This document shows positions 11,824 to 23,561 of a stretch of DNA of 64,000 bases, one piece after another (the first letter of the stretch is position 1; every line of letters starts with the position of its first letter). The notes under the pieces were generated by a model. It was not told where the DNA came from. It did no database searches and worked only from the letters and a program-made list of their open reading frames with translations. A program made the position numbers and the translations under genes. This stretch comes from Oxytricha trifallax. Lineage: Eukaryota; Ciliophora; Spirotrichea; Sporadotrichida; Oxytrichidae. The DNA is taken from the NCBI GenBank assembly GCA_000711775.1, contig ARYC01001389.1:50692-114691 (forward strand), in the 5' to 3' direction.

Positions 11824-12947
11824 TCAATACGAGAAAGTGTTAGTCTTGTTTTCATAGTCATACTTGAGTATTCTCTAGAAGCCACCATACCACTAGAACA
11901 CATTGACGAGCATCTTAGTGCTCATAATGGCAGTCAAAACTCCTGCTAAAATTTGAGTGGGTAGCCATGTCTGGAAGAATGGAACTCTTGCTACGATGTA
12001 CAAAACGATAATGCAGGTTTCAGCACCGATTACAAGCACGGAGAAGAAAATCTTGTTGTTGTAGTAAAGGTTGATGATGAAGTTCTCGTCTTTGTTCTTG
12101 CCTTTGTGGGACTCGGCTTTGAACAGAGCTGTGGTCTGGAATTGGAACCAGTGGCTGCCAAAGTCCAAGATGAAGCACGTAATTATTATTAAAATTAAGG
12201 GGGGGATACATTTGCATATAGTCCTGATAAACAACTTATATAAAGAAGATTTAAAGCACATGTAAAAGAAGAAGTCATAATTTGTGTAGAGTACAGATAG
12301 TAACAAGAACATGGTACCATTTTAAACCTTAAAACATATCCAAAAGTAAATAAATACTTTTTAATGATAAATGTATTATTTATAATAAGTTAAGGATCTG
12401 TATTTCTAAGTAAAATAGATATATTATGTTTGTTAGAAAAAATAATTTTATTAAATATTCAAAGATAACGAGATAGCAATTAAATATTCATATTGAAATA
12501 TAAATGATTGTTCATAGCTGAAAAAATATTTCATAAAAATCAAAAGTATTTAATTAATTCAATATAAACTACTTCATTTCTAAAGTTATTGATTATGTTT
12601 TGTATACTGTATCAAACTTATGAAAACCCCATTATCAAGATATAATTTACTATCTTAATTTCTTATAGTTTATTCTGAGCTCTATCACAAATCATGTCGA
12701 GTGCTGCTCCGTATCTGCTGCATTAATTGAGTGCTCTAGCGGCCATACCATCAGCCATATCCAGTAGAGAGGCAATTCCATAAAATATGGGGTACAGCAG
12801 CCAGTAGTTCTCAGAGAACGCGAAGTATGTGCTCCCAAGTAGGAACAAGAAACGGGCATATCCAATTAGGTTTGGCACGTACATCATCACTTGTGCTTCC
12901 GTTACTTTTGGTTGAGTAGTCATAGAATTAGAAGTAGCTGCTGGCAT
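11824..12947 (-). CDS. PIS1: CDP-diacylglycerol--inositol 3-phosphatidyltransferase (PI synthase)
   Basis: Integral ER membrane enzyme that joins CDP-diacylglycerol and myo-inositol to make phosphatidylinositol. The N-terminal block has the family's PNLIGYARFLFLLGS start and the CDP-alcohol phosphotransferase motif as LLDMADGMAARALNQ...YGAALDM (D-x2-DG-x2-AR-x8-G-x3-D). The second half (MFLLLSVLYTNY..., LDFGSHWFQF, ESHK) matches the rest of PI synthases, with several hydrophobic segments. An 81-bp IES (12173-12253) splits FYMC/FILDFGSHW and its removal restores alignment. A second break of about 350 bp separates DRAQN from MFLLL (about 12320-12670), type unresolved. Stop TGA at 11824-11826. 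Confidence 0.88.
12173..12253. other. 81-bp IES in PI synthase, pointer AAGCAC
   Basis: AAGCAC at 12173-12178 and 12254-12259. Excision gives YMC-FILDFGSHW in frame with normal family length. The insert contains a G7 run. Confidence 0.8.
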
Positions 12948-13095
12948 TGCTATTATATTACTAGTAATTAATAATTATAATAAGAGTATTATTTAAATGC
13001 AAATATAACATAGGCTTTTATCATAGTCAATTATAATAAGAATTTAAATTGCTTAATTCCAAAGTTAAATCAATCTAATTAATTATGTGAACATA

Positions 13096-14670
13096 TCAGT
13101 TGAGTTTTTTTCTCTTCTGGTTCTTCTCCTTCATTTTGTCTGCCTTGCTTGGGCTGCCAAGGTTTCCTGCTTTGGCTTTCTTGATTCTCTTGGAGTTAAT
13201 ATTCTTGGGGTCAGTTAGCACATCCTCCACACTGTCACTCTACTCATCTTCTTCATCGTTATCCTCCCACATATTTTCATCTTCATCAAGATCCTTATTG
13301 TTCTTGCCTTTCTTAGCAGCACTGGTTTTTATGAGATTCTTTGCCTTACCCTTCGCCTTTTTGCCTCCCTTCTTTTCTTCCTCCAAGTCATCATCTGCAT
13401 TGGCATACTTATCAGTCATGTAGTTGAGGAAGCCGTTGAACCCACTTTGTCTCTTAGCAAGAATCATTTTCTCAAGGTCGTGCATGTTTCCCACACCTGC
13501 ATCCTTTGCTGCCTTTTCCTTCTTTTTCTGTAGTTTTGATTTTTCTTTCTTGGCTTCCTCTTTTTCATCTGGTAATATTGCAATATAAAGCGAATTTAAA
13601 AATGATTCCTGTATATTTAGATGATAGAGGATTTTTGATTTAGGAATAGTGTTTAGCTATAACTTAATATTCTTTTTGGATTTATGAAAAGCCTTTTCAT
13701 CGTCCAACTCACCGAGTTCTATTTGATCTTCAAAGAATTTCACAAATCTTTCCACATCTTCATTCACAGAGCAAACAATATGTTCCAAAATGTGAGTTAT
13801 GTCTCCATCGTTATCAAGGTATTTCCAAATCCCAAAATATCGAAATTTACTGATTAAGATGCAAATAAATTAGCATATTAAAATGCTACTTAATATTATG
13901 ATCAATAAATTCTAGTAATAGTAGTCGATAAGATCTTCTTCTTCATCCTTTGAGTGTCTATATCTTTATGAGTAGTCTTTGACATCTTTCTTGGTAACTT
14001 CAGGGTGCATGGCTCTGTAGTATTCATAAGCATCAAGCCAGTCCCCAGTTGAAAACACATCTCCCCCGTTTTCCCCATCATCGCCATACTGATCATATTT
14101 CTCCCTCTTCTTCGGGTCTGATAGTATCTGGTAAGCCTTCTGCAATTTCTGGAAGTTCTCACTTGCCTGGGCATTATTTGGGTTCTTGTCTGGGTGCTTC
14201 AAGAGAGCTAGGCGACGGTAAGCTTTCTTGATATCATCAGGAGTGGCTGATTTTTGTACTCCTAAGATGTCATATAAGATTGTTCTTTGTTTAGGGGATG
14301 TAAAAATAATGAAATATGAACTTCTATTTTGCATTAAATTACTATTAAAAAAACAACCTTGAAGTAAAATAGTAAAACTTTCTAAAATAAATAAGTATAA
14401 AACCCATATTAATTTGTTTCTCATCTCCTTAAATATCTTCCATGTGCTCATCTTAAGATGAATCATTATCATTTTCTTGTTCATGCTTGGGTTTAGCATG
14501 TTTTATTTATTTAAATTACGCATATACCCCCTCCCCATAAATAAATAATGTTTTGAAGAAGTCTTGGCATGATCATGTTTCCCTTAAGCAGTAGAAGACT
14601 AAGAACTTTAATGAGAAGTATGGGCTTTCGCTTGTGATACTGTGGACTTTTTGTTGGCGGATTTTTCCAT
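13096..14670 (-). CDS. DNAJC9-like J-domain co-chaperone
   Basis: J-domain protein: YDILGVQKSATPDDIKKAYR, the HPDKN motif, and KYDQYGDDG after helix IV. Downstream, DWLDAYEYYR and a DITHILEHIVCSVNEDVERF block match the DNAJC9 C-terminal half, followed by a Lys/Glu-rich nuclear-type tail ending KNQKRKKLN. DNAJC9 is known as a histone H3-H4-binding HSP70 co-chaperone in the nucleus; that role here is by homology. The N-terminus (MEKSANKKSTVSQ..., acidic and Ser-rich) was placed by removing two IESs, 14498-14547 and 14286-14412, which connect ATG 14670 to the J domain in one frame. Another break lies near 13830-13920 (unresolved), and 13570-13660 may be insert or divergent linker. Confidence 0.85.
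14286..14412. other. 127-bp IES in DNAJC9-like gene, pointer TTTGTTT
   Basis: TTTGTTT at 14286-14292 and 14413-14419. Excision joins EDIQGDEKQ to RTILYDILGVQ at the J-domain start. Confidence 0.75.
14498..14547. other. 50-bp IES in DNAJC9-like gene, pointer ATGTTTT
   Basis: ATGTTTT at 14498-14504 and 14548-14554. Excision joins TSSKH to AKPKHEQEND; 50 is not a multiple of 3, so the frame is restored only by exact removal. Confidence 0.75.
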
Positions 14671-14759
14671 GTTAATTTAATTAATATTATCAAAATTATC
14701 AATACTCTTATTCTAATGTACACCTTGGAAGAATTTAAAGATAAGTTTAATGATTATTT

Positions 14760-15765
14760 AGATATTAATTCGATAAAAATTTTAGTTAAATCAAGCGAAT
14801 GGAGTAAGCTTAAGGAAGTCCACATATTGCTAAAACTCATTAAATATAACGCTTTTGGTAAGTAATTTCTTACAAATATTTTATATTTATTATACTCCTT
14901 CTCGTCTTGAGCGAAGATTGGATTTTTCTCCTTAAGACCTTGCACCAATTTGTACCAGTGAGGGAATTTAGTCTGGAATTCTTCCTTGAACAATAAATGT
15001 GTCATGGGAAGTGACAAGATGAACAACTCATAAATTATTGGGTAATTGTAATTTTGATTACTCTCATTAATAATATTTAAACAAGTAGACGTCTACAAGA
15101 GTTAATCTATCAAGAATGGCGTATTCTTTGTCAGGATTTGAAGCCAAATCAGCTTCTTATTATGCTAAATGTTTATCCAATTCTGCTTTAGCTTGCTTTA
15201 CGATTCAATTATAAATACTCAAATGAATTTGCATGTACTTAAAAATTGAGGTATTTATGTGATTGCTTCTGGCATGGATTTGCCCATCTTTGGAAGGACA
15301 ACTGATCCCAAGAGGTATCTCTGACCGTTGTTTCTGAGGTCAGCTAAGATGCTCATGTGCATATCAACAATTGCTCTGTCTTTTGGACTAGTCACTGAAG
15401 ATGGATAGAGGTTGATTAATAATTACAATTTAACATATAGGTCTGTGTTTCCATTCTTTTCGCAAAGATATTTCATGATTGATACAATTACAAATATACT
15501 ATGAAATAAAATTATTGACACTGATTCAGTAATGATAACACCATCATCTTCCAAAACTGGAACCTTTTGCTTAGTATTTACATTGGTGAAGTCTGGTCCA
15601 AGTTGAGCTTGCTTGAACAAATCCACATTTTCATATTGATACTCCAAGCCAAGGAGCTTATAATAATACATGATTAATTATATCAAATTGGATTAATTAA
15701 TTAATAATAGCAACAATGACTGCGAGTCTGGATGGAGCACTGAATGGGTGAGCGTAAATCTTCAT
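14760..15765 (-). CDS. Glutathione S-transferase, theta-like
   Basis: Cytosolic GST that conjugates glutathione to electrophiles. N-terminal thioredoxin-like domain: MKIYAHPFSAPSRLAVIVA, then GLEYQYENVDLFK, NTKQKVPVLEDDG and the glutathione-binding ITES that precedes an SxIMKYL helix. The helical domain follows (SPKDRAIVDMHMSILADLR; LTLVDVYLFKYELFILSLP; KFPHWYKLVQGLKEKNPIF). Three short IESs (15478-15513, 15405-15434, 15202-15260) are resolved by alignment, and a TAT-pointer insert near 15020-15075 joins LFKY to ELFILS. The break after VIVA near 15690 is unresolved. The exact 3' end near 14760 is uncertain; it is adjacent to the DNAJC9-like gene start on the same strand. Confidence 0.85.
15202..15260. 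other. 59-bp IES in GST, pointer GATT
   Basis: GATT at 15202-15205 and 15261-15264; excision joins MPEAI to VKQAKAELDKH and removes a TGA. Confidence 0.65.
15405..15434. other. 30-bp IES in GST, pointer ATA
   Basis: ATA at 15405-15407 and 15435-15437. Excision gives NTDLY-PSSVTSPKDRA, the expected GST spacing after the thioredoxin domain. Confidence 0.65.
15478..15513. other. 36-bp IES in GST, pointer ATTGA
   Basis: ATTGA at 15478-15482 and 15514-15518. Excision gives ITESVSIMKYLCEK, the conserved GST motif without insertion. Confidence 0.8.
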
Positions 15766-15789
15766 TAATGATTTTCTAATAATATAATT

Positions 15790-16790
15790 ACAAATAAATA
15801 TCCTGGAAAAGGCTATTAATAATTCATATTTTTGCTAATCGTCACAATTATCAAAAAGTCGTCATAAAATGCTAAAATAGAAACTTATTTTTATTATATA
15901 AGTTTTAATTCAAAAATAATGATAGATAAAGAAAGTATTGCTATACACATCTTCAAAAAGAGAGATTAAAAAGAATTACTATATTTCTAGCAATATGCTA
16001 ATATTTAAAAATTAAAAACAGTTTTTAAGTAAATTTAATTAAAAAATAACATAAAAGATGCAAAATTAGTTCACTTCATATATCGTGACAATAATCTTTA
16101 AGTATAATTTAAATAAAGTTCCTGCTATTTTTTTCAATTAAAATTATATACTAATTGAAAAAAAATTATTTTAAAATTCTTAATTATCTATTTTCTAACA
16201 GCATTAACATTAAACGTAATTTTCTTACTTTATTAAACATTAAATTCATTTTTAGATTTTTTTTAAATTGATCTTTTTTTTAAAGATAATTTAAGTATCT
16301 TAAGCAATGTATATAATATTGAATAATTATTTTTGAATTTTATTTATTAATCTCTCTCATTCTTTCTATATTTGAAAGATTATTAAATTGCAATTAAGAC
16401 TTTTTGAACCCTATCGTATTTTTAATTGAAAAAGTTTAATTTCTTTATAAACAATGCAATTGTTTAATTAAGTATATCTCATTCCATAATGGCTTAAATT
16501 ATTTATAATTGAAATTCATAAATAAATATATTACCTCTCTGAATGAATAAAATAAATATTTGATTATAAAGATAGATACATAAAAAAAATTTTCATTTTG
16601 GTATTTTTAAATGTTATTTTATTTTTTAGTTTAGAAAAAATATTAAATATAAGCTTTTTTATGTAAAAAATTCACAAATTTCATAAATTGAAATATTGCC
16701 AAAATCCTTTTCTAATAAAGTAAGTAACGTCTAAATTATGAAAATAAATTATTTATTTTTACTGAAATTAATTAATAAAACGCAATATAA
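15790..16790. other. AT-rich intergenic region
   Basis: About 1 kb of homopolymer-rich sequence, with no coding frame, repeat or RNA gene recognised. Confidence 0.5.
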
Positions 16791-16792
16791 AT

Positions 16793-19700
16793 ATGAATTA
16801 ATAACAGCAACAACTATCAAATTTTCCCTAAAAATCTTAAAACTCTCAAAGACAATAGCAACAATTTAAGCTTAATGCTATCGTCCAGTAAACCGATGCC
16901 AATAATTCACTTTAGTCAACAATAAACCAACCAGATTAAGCAAACAATGTTTTTACTCAGTAGAACAATACAAGTGTTAACCTATTAAATCAAAATTTAA
17001 CAATAAGGGAGGTATAAGTTCCATCATAATTAAGTAGTTTTAATTTATTTTTAAGAAACCATTTTAAAGCGTTACTTATTTTAGAACAAAAATTTAAAAT
17101 TAATGCCCTTATAAACAATTGATAACAGAAATTCTTTGAGATCATCAATAGAGAAAACAGTCCTTGATGCATAGCTCTCTTCCAAATAAAACAGTTACGA
17201 GAAAAATAAGTAATCACCGTTAAGAAACAAAAATAGTGACAGATTAATAAGCAGCTACATCTACCCATAGTAGTAGAATATTCAATAATAAAACACTGAG
17301 TTATTGAATAATAGTTTAAACAGTCGCCCTTAATCTGTCACATTTAGCTATGATAATGTTCAAGATGGGCATTAATAAAGAGTGTAATTCAAGTAAAATA
17401 ATGTACAGAGAGATTCAGAAGCCAGTCAAAACTAATAGTATGTCATACAGTAAAATATGAACACTTTAAATGACAGCTTGAACAAGAGATCTTCAAGTTA
17501 ATTTGATAGCTACAATTCCTAAAAGTAAAATAGCTTCTAGATCTCTCCTAAAGATAGATAAAACATCCCAAGACCATATTTAAATACTAATGACAGGCGT
17601 TAAGTAGATAATCAATTGAGCTAAAATGATAGATAAGCTAATATATTCATTGAGTAAAATTCAATGTAAACATTTGAAAATCAAAATGAGCGATTGGACA
17701 GTCAAGTTTCTGACTAATTTGATTAAATCCCTCATTTAGAAGCAACAAATGAAAAAATGTCACCAGATCAAAATTATCAAGTAATAGGTATCAATGAATA
17801 GTATGGTTCGTTACCCTCTTCAGTAGAAGATAACAGTGGAAAGATTGAATTAATAAGGAATTTGACTCAAGATTTAGAGTTGAAATTAAAAGAGCTAAAT
17901 AAGCTTAAAGAATCATTGTAAAATTCAGCTTCTTCAACATGGACTTATGATGAGCAAAAATCACAAAATAAGGTAAGTTTAAAATTAATACTATAAATTT
18001 TAATAGAGAACATTTATGACAATTTCATCATTAGAGGATTTCCTTGGCCTATCTCTTGACGCCATAAAAGTATTGCAGTTAGACCTAGCTGCTAGCTAAG
18101 TAAGTAATTACTTTATGATCTTAATAGTAATCTTTTAGGAACAATTGTTTTAAGAAAAGAAAGAGCGATAGAAAATGAGGGATTTGACCTTTAAATAAGA
18201 TTAAGAGAAAGAAGAAATTTTCAAGCAATATGATGTTTAGCTAGAAGAATGCAGACGTTAACTTGAAGAAGAAGCTGAAATTAAGTTGCAACTTTAAACT
18301 TAAATTGAAGAGGAAACTAAAGAAATCGAATTTTTGAAGTTGCAATTAAGCGATCGAGAAACTTTTTAACAGAACAAGTCAGAGATGATGAATGGCTCGA
18401 AATAATACTTTGAGAGTTTAGTATTTTAGAATAATCACATACAGCTTGAATTAAAGAAATTAAGTGAATAGTTTCGAGAATACATGAATATGCAAAGCTT
18501 GAAGTCAAAAGTCGAAAGCGGAAACACTATGTCATAGTAGTTTCAGTAAAGTAGAAAGAGCTAACAAATGAATGAAGAAAAGTTTTACGTAGATCAGTAG
18601 CAATTGCTATAAATTTCAAATGTACTTTCATAGGTAGATAAATAAAGTGTTCTTGGACTAATCATAAAAGAGAGATTTCAAAATAGGGTAGTCTAATTAG
18701 TCTAAGAGGAAGAATATGGAGTACTTTTAATGGCTTGCTTTAAAGTATTGCATGATTTATTTATTGGATCATAGCAAAGCAATTAAAATAGTGAGTTTGC
18801 TTCATAAGAAAGTCAAGTTAAAAATATGATACTTTCATAGAGCAACTTGGATGACTAATATTAATACTATATGAATTTAGTTAATGATTAAAGCATGTAA
18901 GAACCAAAATCATAAAAAGATAGTTTAAAAAATCATTTGAAGCACCATAGACCATCAACCAGCAAAGAAATATAATATTAAAATTCCCTTGAGAGATAGC
19001 AAAAATTATAGGAAATTCATGCTTAATAATTTCATAGAAAAAATAAGCACTGCACTGATTGCTATGATTTCTTGTAGCCCTCTGAGCTTGTCATAGATTA
19101 AAAATCTTAAATTACAACAATAAGTAATAACACTAAAAATTCAAGATCAAACTCAAAGAAAAAGCAAGTAACATACAATTAAAACGTTGAGGAAGTTGAA
19201 TATGTTGAAAACCGGCCATTTAAACCGAATGTTAATGCTTACAACAAACCTAACGTTCCATATCTAGAGTGGAATTAAACTTCAAAACCTAAAGTTAACT
19301 ACCGTTCTGGTAGTAAGAGTCCATAGAAAAATTAGCAAGCTGTTAAGTATATAGAAAACTAAAACAATTAATCTTAAAAACCAAGCATTTCCTAAACAAA
19401 ATTAGCTTAATCAAGCACAAACCATAATTCAAGAGGTAGGACAGCTTCTAAGAATTAAACAATCGATTCTAGAAATAATGCAAATCAAAGTTTTAAAAAT
19501 TAGAAGGCAATGTTTGCTGACCAGAACATACCATAATATAAGCAATAATTGGAGGGTTCAAATAAAAAAATGCATAGACGAACACCTTCCCAAGCTGATT
19601 TAAAGAGAAATGCTTCACCAAACAAAATATACCGACTTGACATGGAAAATAGTATGTTCAAGGAATATAATCCTGTTTCTGCTTCTTTTTAATCGAGAGG

Positions 19701-20104
19701 TCATAATAATAGTGCACTCAACTGTTTTTAAAATTTATAAAACCCTTTTTAAATTGTTTCCCCAAAAATATCATTGTATAGCTGAGCATTATTAATATTA
19801 TTGAATATGAATTAACAGTAACAACAACAGTTAGAGCAGATCCAAAAACTATCTAGTTAACAATTCAAGTCAATCTTAACGAGAAAATTAAAATTTAAGC
19901 ATTAAAAACCAAAGTAGATATGACCAATCACCTCTAACATATAGCGAACTTGAAGCTTTCCCAAAGAATAGCCAAAGAACATATGATAAGAGATCTTAAG
20001 AATAATCTAATGGAGCAGTTGCAAATACACAGCAAAGCAATAAACAGGGGAGAAATATGAAAGATAAATATTTACAAAGTAGGCAGGGAAAAAGCTAGGT
20101 CTGA
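16793..20104 (+). CDS. Long Gln-rich coiled-coil protein, unrecognised
   Basis: Starts MNQQQQQLSNFPQKSQ at 16793 and ends TGA 20102-20104. The N-terminal third is Asn/Ser/Gln-rich. A coiled-coil core follows (LTQDLELKLKELNKLKES, then EEIFKQYDVQLEECRRQLEE, IKLQLQTQIEEETKEIEFL). A short globular stretch (VLGLIIKERFQNRVV...VLLMACFKVLHDLF) precedes a basic, disordered tail with an RRTPSQADLKR patch. Two small introns (17973-18006 and 18100-18138) have GTAAG donors. An insert near 17000-17280 (borders unresolved) and an IES at 19720-19813 interrupt it. The architecture suggests a basal-body or cytoskeletal scaffold, without a diagnostic domain. Confidence 0.7.
17973..18006 (+). other. 34-bp intron
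   Basis: GTAAGTTTAA...TTTAATAG within the coiled-coil gene; joins QKSQNK to RTFMTISSLED in frame. Confidence 0.6.
18100..18138 (+). other. 39-bp intron
   Basis: GTAAGTAATT...ATCTTTTAG; joins LDLAASQ to EQLFQEKKERQK in frame. Confidence 0.6.
19720..19813. other. 94-bp IES, pointer AAC
   Basis: AAC at 19720-19722 and 19814-19816. The insert carries TGA; excision joins NNSALN to SNNNSQSRSKNYL and extends the gene by about 95 codons to TGA 20102. Confidence 0.6.
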
Positions 20105-20315
20105 TTTTATTTTTGTTATACTTAAGCTTAAATGTGATATAGAAAATATACTTTGAATTTAATTAAGTTAATTTCTTTAAAGGGAACAATTCTAATTATA
20201 ATAAAATGAGAATAAAATTTAATTTTAAATCTCTCAATAATTATCAAATAACTGAATGCGAGTGTGTTTAATTATGAACTGAGCTAATTTTTTATATTAA
20301 ATAATATAATCTCAA

Positions 20316-21011
20316 ATGGGAGCCTACAAATATCTTGAAGAATTGTGGAGAAAGAAGTAATCCGACGTCCTTAGATTCGTTATGAGAATGAGATCATGGG
20401 AATACAGACAACTCCCAGTCATTCACAAGGTACACAGACCAAGCAGACTCGACAAGGCAAGAAAGCTCGGTTACAAGGCCAAGCAAGGTTACGTGATCTA
20501 CAGAATCAGAATCAGAAGAGGTGGCAGAAAGAAGCCAGTCTCAAAGGGTATTGTCTACGGTAAACCAGTCAACCAAGGTATCAACCAACTCATTGTTAAT
20601 TTTTTAGTAATGAGTTTTTACAGACAAATGAGGCATGCAAATTTAGCTGTGGAATAAAAATAGTTTGAACTCAAGCCAACCAGATCTCACAGAGCTATCG
20701 CTGAAGAGAGAGTTGGAAGAAGATGCGCTAACCTTAGAGTCCTCAACTCTTACTGGGTTGGTCAAGACGGAACCTTCAAGTTCTTCGAAATCATCATGGT
20801 TGACCCCCACCACAAGGCCATCAGAAGAGACCCAAGAATCAGCTGGATCGCCACCAACAACCACAAGCACAGAGAATGCAGAGGTATCACTTCAGCTGGC
20901 AAGAAGCACAGAGGTATGAACAAGAGAGGAGTCAAGGCCACCGGCCAAAGACCATCCACCAACCAATCATGGCAAAGAAGAAACCAAATCTCTCTCAGAA
21001 GATACAGATGA
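20316..21011 (+). CDS. RPL15: 60S ribosomal protein L15 (eL15)
   Basis: Component of the large ribosomal subunit. Starts [20 protein letters not shown] (the Q is TAA), continues [40 protein letters not shown] and [10 protein letters not shown]. After an 81-bp IES (20587-20667) it continues [32 protein letters not shown] and ends ISLRRYR. The span is 696 bp; minus 81 bp it encodes exactly 204 residues, the length of yeast L15, and the nine residues between INQL and AEERVG match the family spacing. GC-richer codon use fits high expression. This is the cleanest evidence in the window for germline DNA with precise IES boundaries. Confidence 0.97.
20587..20667. other. 81-bp IES in RPL15, pointer AACTCA
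   Basis: AACTCA at 20587-20592 and 20668-20673. The insert is AT-rich, is not GT...AG at the pointer, and its removal restores L15 to 204 residues. Confidence 0.92.
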
Positions 21012-21395
21012 ACGGAGTGCTGGTCCCTTATATAATTCGATTGTATTTATCTAATGCTTAAATATAAACCTTGTATATATTAACAACAGTTAGCTGTTCA
21101 TCAACTCTCCATATCTCTTTATAAGTCTCCCATTTATCATCAATAAGCTCCTATTTAAAATGCTTTCATTGTTAACTTCCCTTGTTTATATATAAATAGT
21201 TCAATAAATCGTGAAATGATTACTATATATTTATTCTTCATTAATTACCCCCACCTCAAATCAAGAATCATAATGAATATTATTAAATAAATTATCATTA
21301 TTATAGAGGGAATAGAGCATATAGAGATATGTTGAATTAAAATATAATTAAAAATAAACGACCTAATAAATTATTTATAATCTCTTAATCACTAA
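21012..21395. other. AT-rich intergenic region
   Basis: No gene recognised between RPL15 and the next plus-strand start. Confidence 0.5.
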
Positions 21396-22951
21396 ATGGA
21401 GAAAAAGGTAAATATACTACTACTTATCACTACAAATCTTTAAATTTTCTTATACTCTTATGCAGACTTTAGCCTGCTTTTATATTAAAAATCTTAGTTA
21501 AACAACCCATTTATTCATTGTTTAGGTATTGTAAGACGTTGGAAATATTTGCGATAGGTAACTTCTTGAAACCATAGAAAGCTTGAAAAATTTGCAACTA
21601 TTTAGCGATATAGTAGCTTCTGCTTAATGCGATTCCTCTTATTCTGTATTGCTAATTGAATATAAATTCAATAGGATTACATTAGATAAACATACTTTTA
21701 CGTATTTTATGTATATCAAATTAAATTATTGTAATAAGCCTAGATTCTGACTAATAATTCTTATATTTACTAAATAGGACTCCTTATTGTTGGTGAATAA
21801 CAACTAGCCAAATTAGGCCTCCCAGAACTTATCTAAATCAAAGAATGACGATGAACTCTACAGCAAAAACAGAAATTAGTCGAAATCTAGTAAATTGATA
21901 TGCAATCACAACAGTAATTCCAATCATGCATCCCTAGTTAATGGCTCAGCAGACTTATAAAACAATAGCTCATTGATTGAAGAATAGGAATGCTAGCTAT
22001 GTGCCAATGCCATTATCAATAAATGGTACTAATTATTATTCATAAACTTTTTAATATCAACGGCAGCACATCTGCTTCTGCCCCTGTGTCAGACTGTGGA
22101 AGTTCCCAAGACTCAGTGAACTCGGATTATGATTAGCAGCAGCAATATCTCCAAAATTAAATGACTAGGGATTAATACATCAACTAGGGCTCTTAGATTA
22201 TAACTTCGCGAGTAAGCTAAGCTTAAAATCTGGATTAGGCAAGTGAGATTCTGACTTCTTCCCTTCAAGAGTACACAGATTTAAAAATGATTTTATATGA
22301 AAGAATATCATTATTAAATTTAAATTGCGATCAGATGAGTATGATAGATAAGGATTTGGCAAGCAAGCGATCGATTCTGCTGCTTCAAAGATTATAAATA
22401 CTCTGCAGCAAGAAAATAAAATTCTGAAAAAGGGGATGACAATCTTGAATTCTAGATATCAAGAATAAGAGAGATTAAAGATTTAGAATCAACAAGAATT
22501 GAGTTTAAAACCATATTTTAATTTAAAAAATTTGTTTTTTATTGGGAGTGCACAAATTAAAAATAAATATACTTATGAATTGAAGAACAAGGACACCTAG
22601 ATCCAGATTATGAGAGAAACAATTATAGCAAAAGTAGTAATTATTGATGTAATTTAAGGAAAATATTGACATTTTTATTCGGAAGATTTTCTATTTATTT
22701 GAAAACCAGGAATAAATAAATTTTAATAATTGATAAAATTTCGACTGCTAAAGTTATTTGAACTGATAGCCAAATTTTTCTAATAATTTAGATTAAATTA
22801 AATTGTAGGTTTCAATTATTAAATTTCCATATATGAAATCAAAAATATATATATATATTCTAATTCAAGCAATAACAAGCTAACAGCTATGATAAGCAAC
22901 AGAGGAGGTTAGCAAGCTTTAATTAACAATGGCTTCACAGATTTCTAATGA
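21396..22951 (+). CDS. Coiled-coil protein of unknown function
   Basis: Proposed start MEKK at 21396; an insert at 21408-21525 (GT...AG, also flanked by AGGTA on both sides) leads to VLQDVGNICDRQLLETIESL. Ser/Asn-rich middle (HNSNSNHASLVNGSADLQNN; ECQLCANA; SDCGSSQDSVNSDYDQ) and a coiled-coil part (GFGKQAIDSAASKIINTLQQ, ENKILKKGMTILNSRYQEQE). It probably ends GGQQALINNGFTDFQ, TGA 22949-22951. Further inserts (about 21660-21780, 22020-22060, 22510-22560, 22640-22870) are inferred from frame changes. No family recognised. Confidence 0.6.
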
Positions 22952-23095
22952 GCTCTAATTGCTCAATGCGTCGTAGAATTCTAGAATTATACTAAAATTG
23001 TAAAATTAAAGATAAGTTTGTGAATTAAAATTAAACACTTGCAGAAATTTCAGAAGATCAATTAGAATGCGTTTAATTATATTATAGTTTTATAT

Positions 23096-23451
23096 GGGGG
23101 GAAGTTATTGCCTCAAACATAAAAATTTGTTTTATTTGCCAAAAATTATAGAAGAAAAATATTAATCATAACTTGAATTTCTCTTGCCCCTATATAAGAC
23201 AGCTTTTTTACTATCAAATTTTCAAGACTTACAACTTCTGTATGTCTCATAAAATATTATTAACTATAAAAACCAATAATGTTTAAATTTAATAATTAAT
23301 GTAAATTTCATGACAATATTCGAATCTTTACCAAGATATGACAAGAAAAGATGTTTAAAATAGCAAGATTTATTCAGAGATGATAATAAAGATTTTTACA
23401 AATTGATAAAATTACACATTTTTATGCAGGGGGCAGTAAACTTCCCCCCCC
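23096..23451. mobile_element. G-rich-ended MITE-like element, copy 1
   Basis: About 356 bp bounded by GGGGGGAAGTTATTGCCTCA at the left and GGGGGCAGTAAACTTCCCCC at the right, which are inverted repeats of each other. TTATAT flanks both sides (23090-23095, 23452-23457), consistent with a target duplication or pointer. No coding content. Related copies are at 24473-24939 and 39408-39779. Confidence 0.7.
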
Positions 23452-23561
23452 TTATATTTATTGACAATCTAAAAGTATTTGGTTAATATATAATTGCCTA
23501 ACAAAATTAAATATACAAATAAGCGATTAATCTATTTTTTAAGATAAATCTAATCAGAAGT

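Noticed and set aside
13100..13423. Ser/Phe/Leu-rich plus-strand open frame
   Set aside because: Antisense of the Lys/Glu-rich tail of the DNAJC9-like protein.
13570..13660. IES with pointer AATATTA in the DNAJC9-like gene
   Set aside because: The repeat exists, but excision creates a frame that stops at once; the region may be linker or have other borders.
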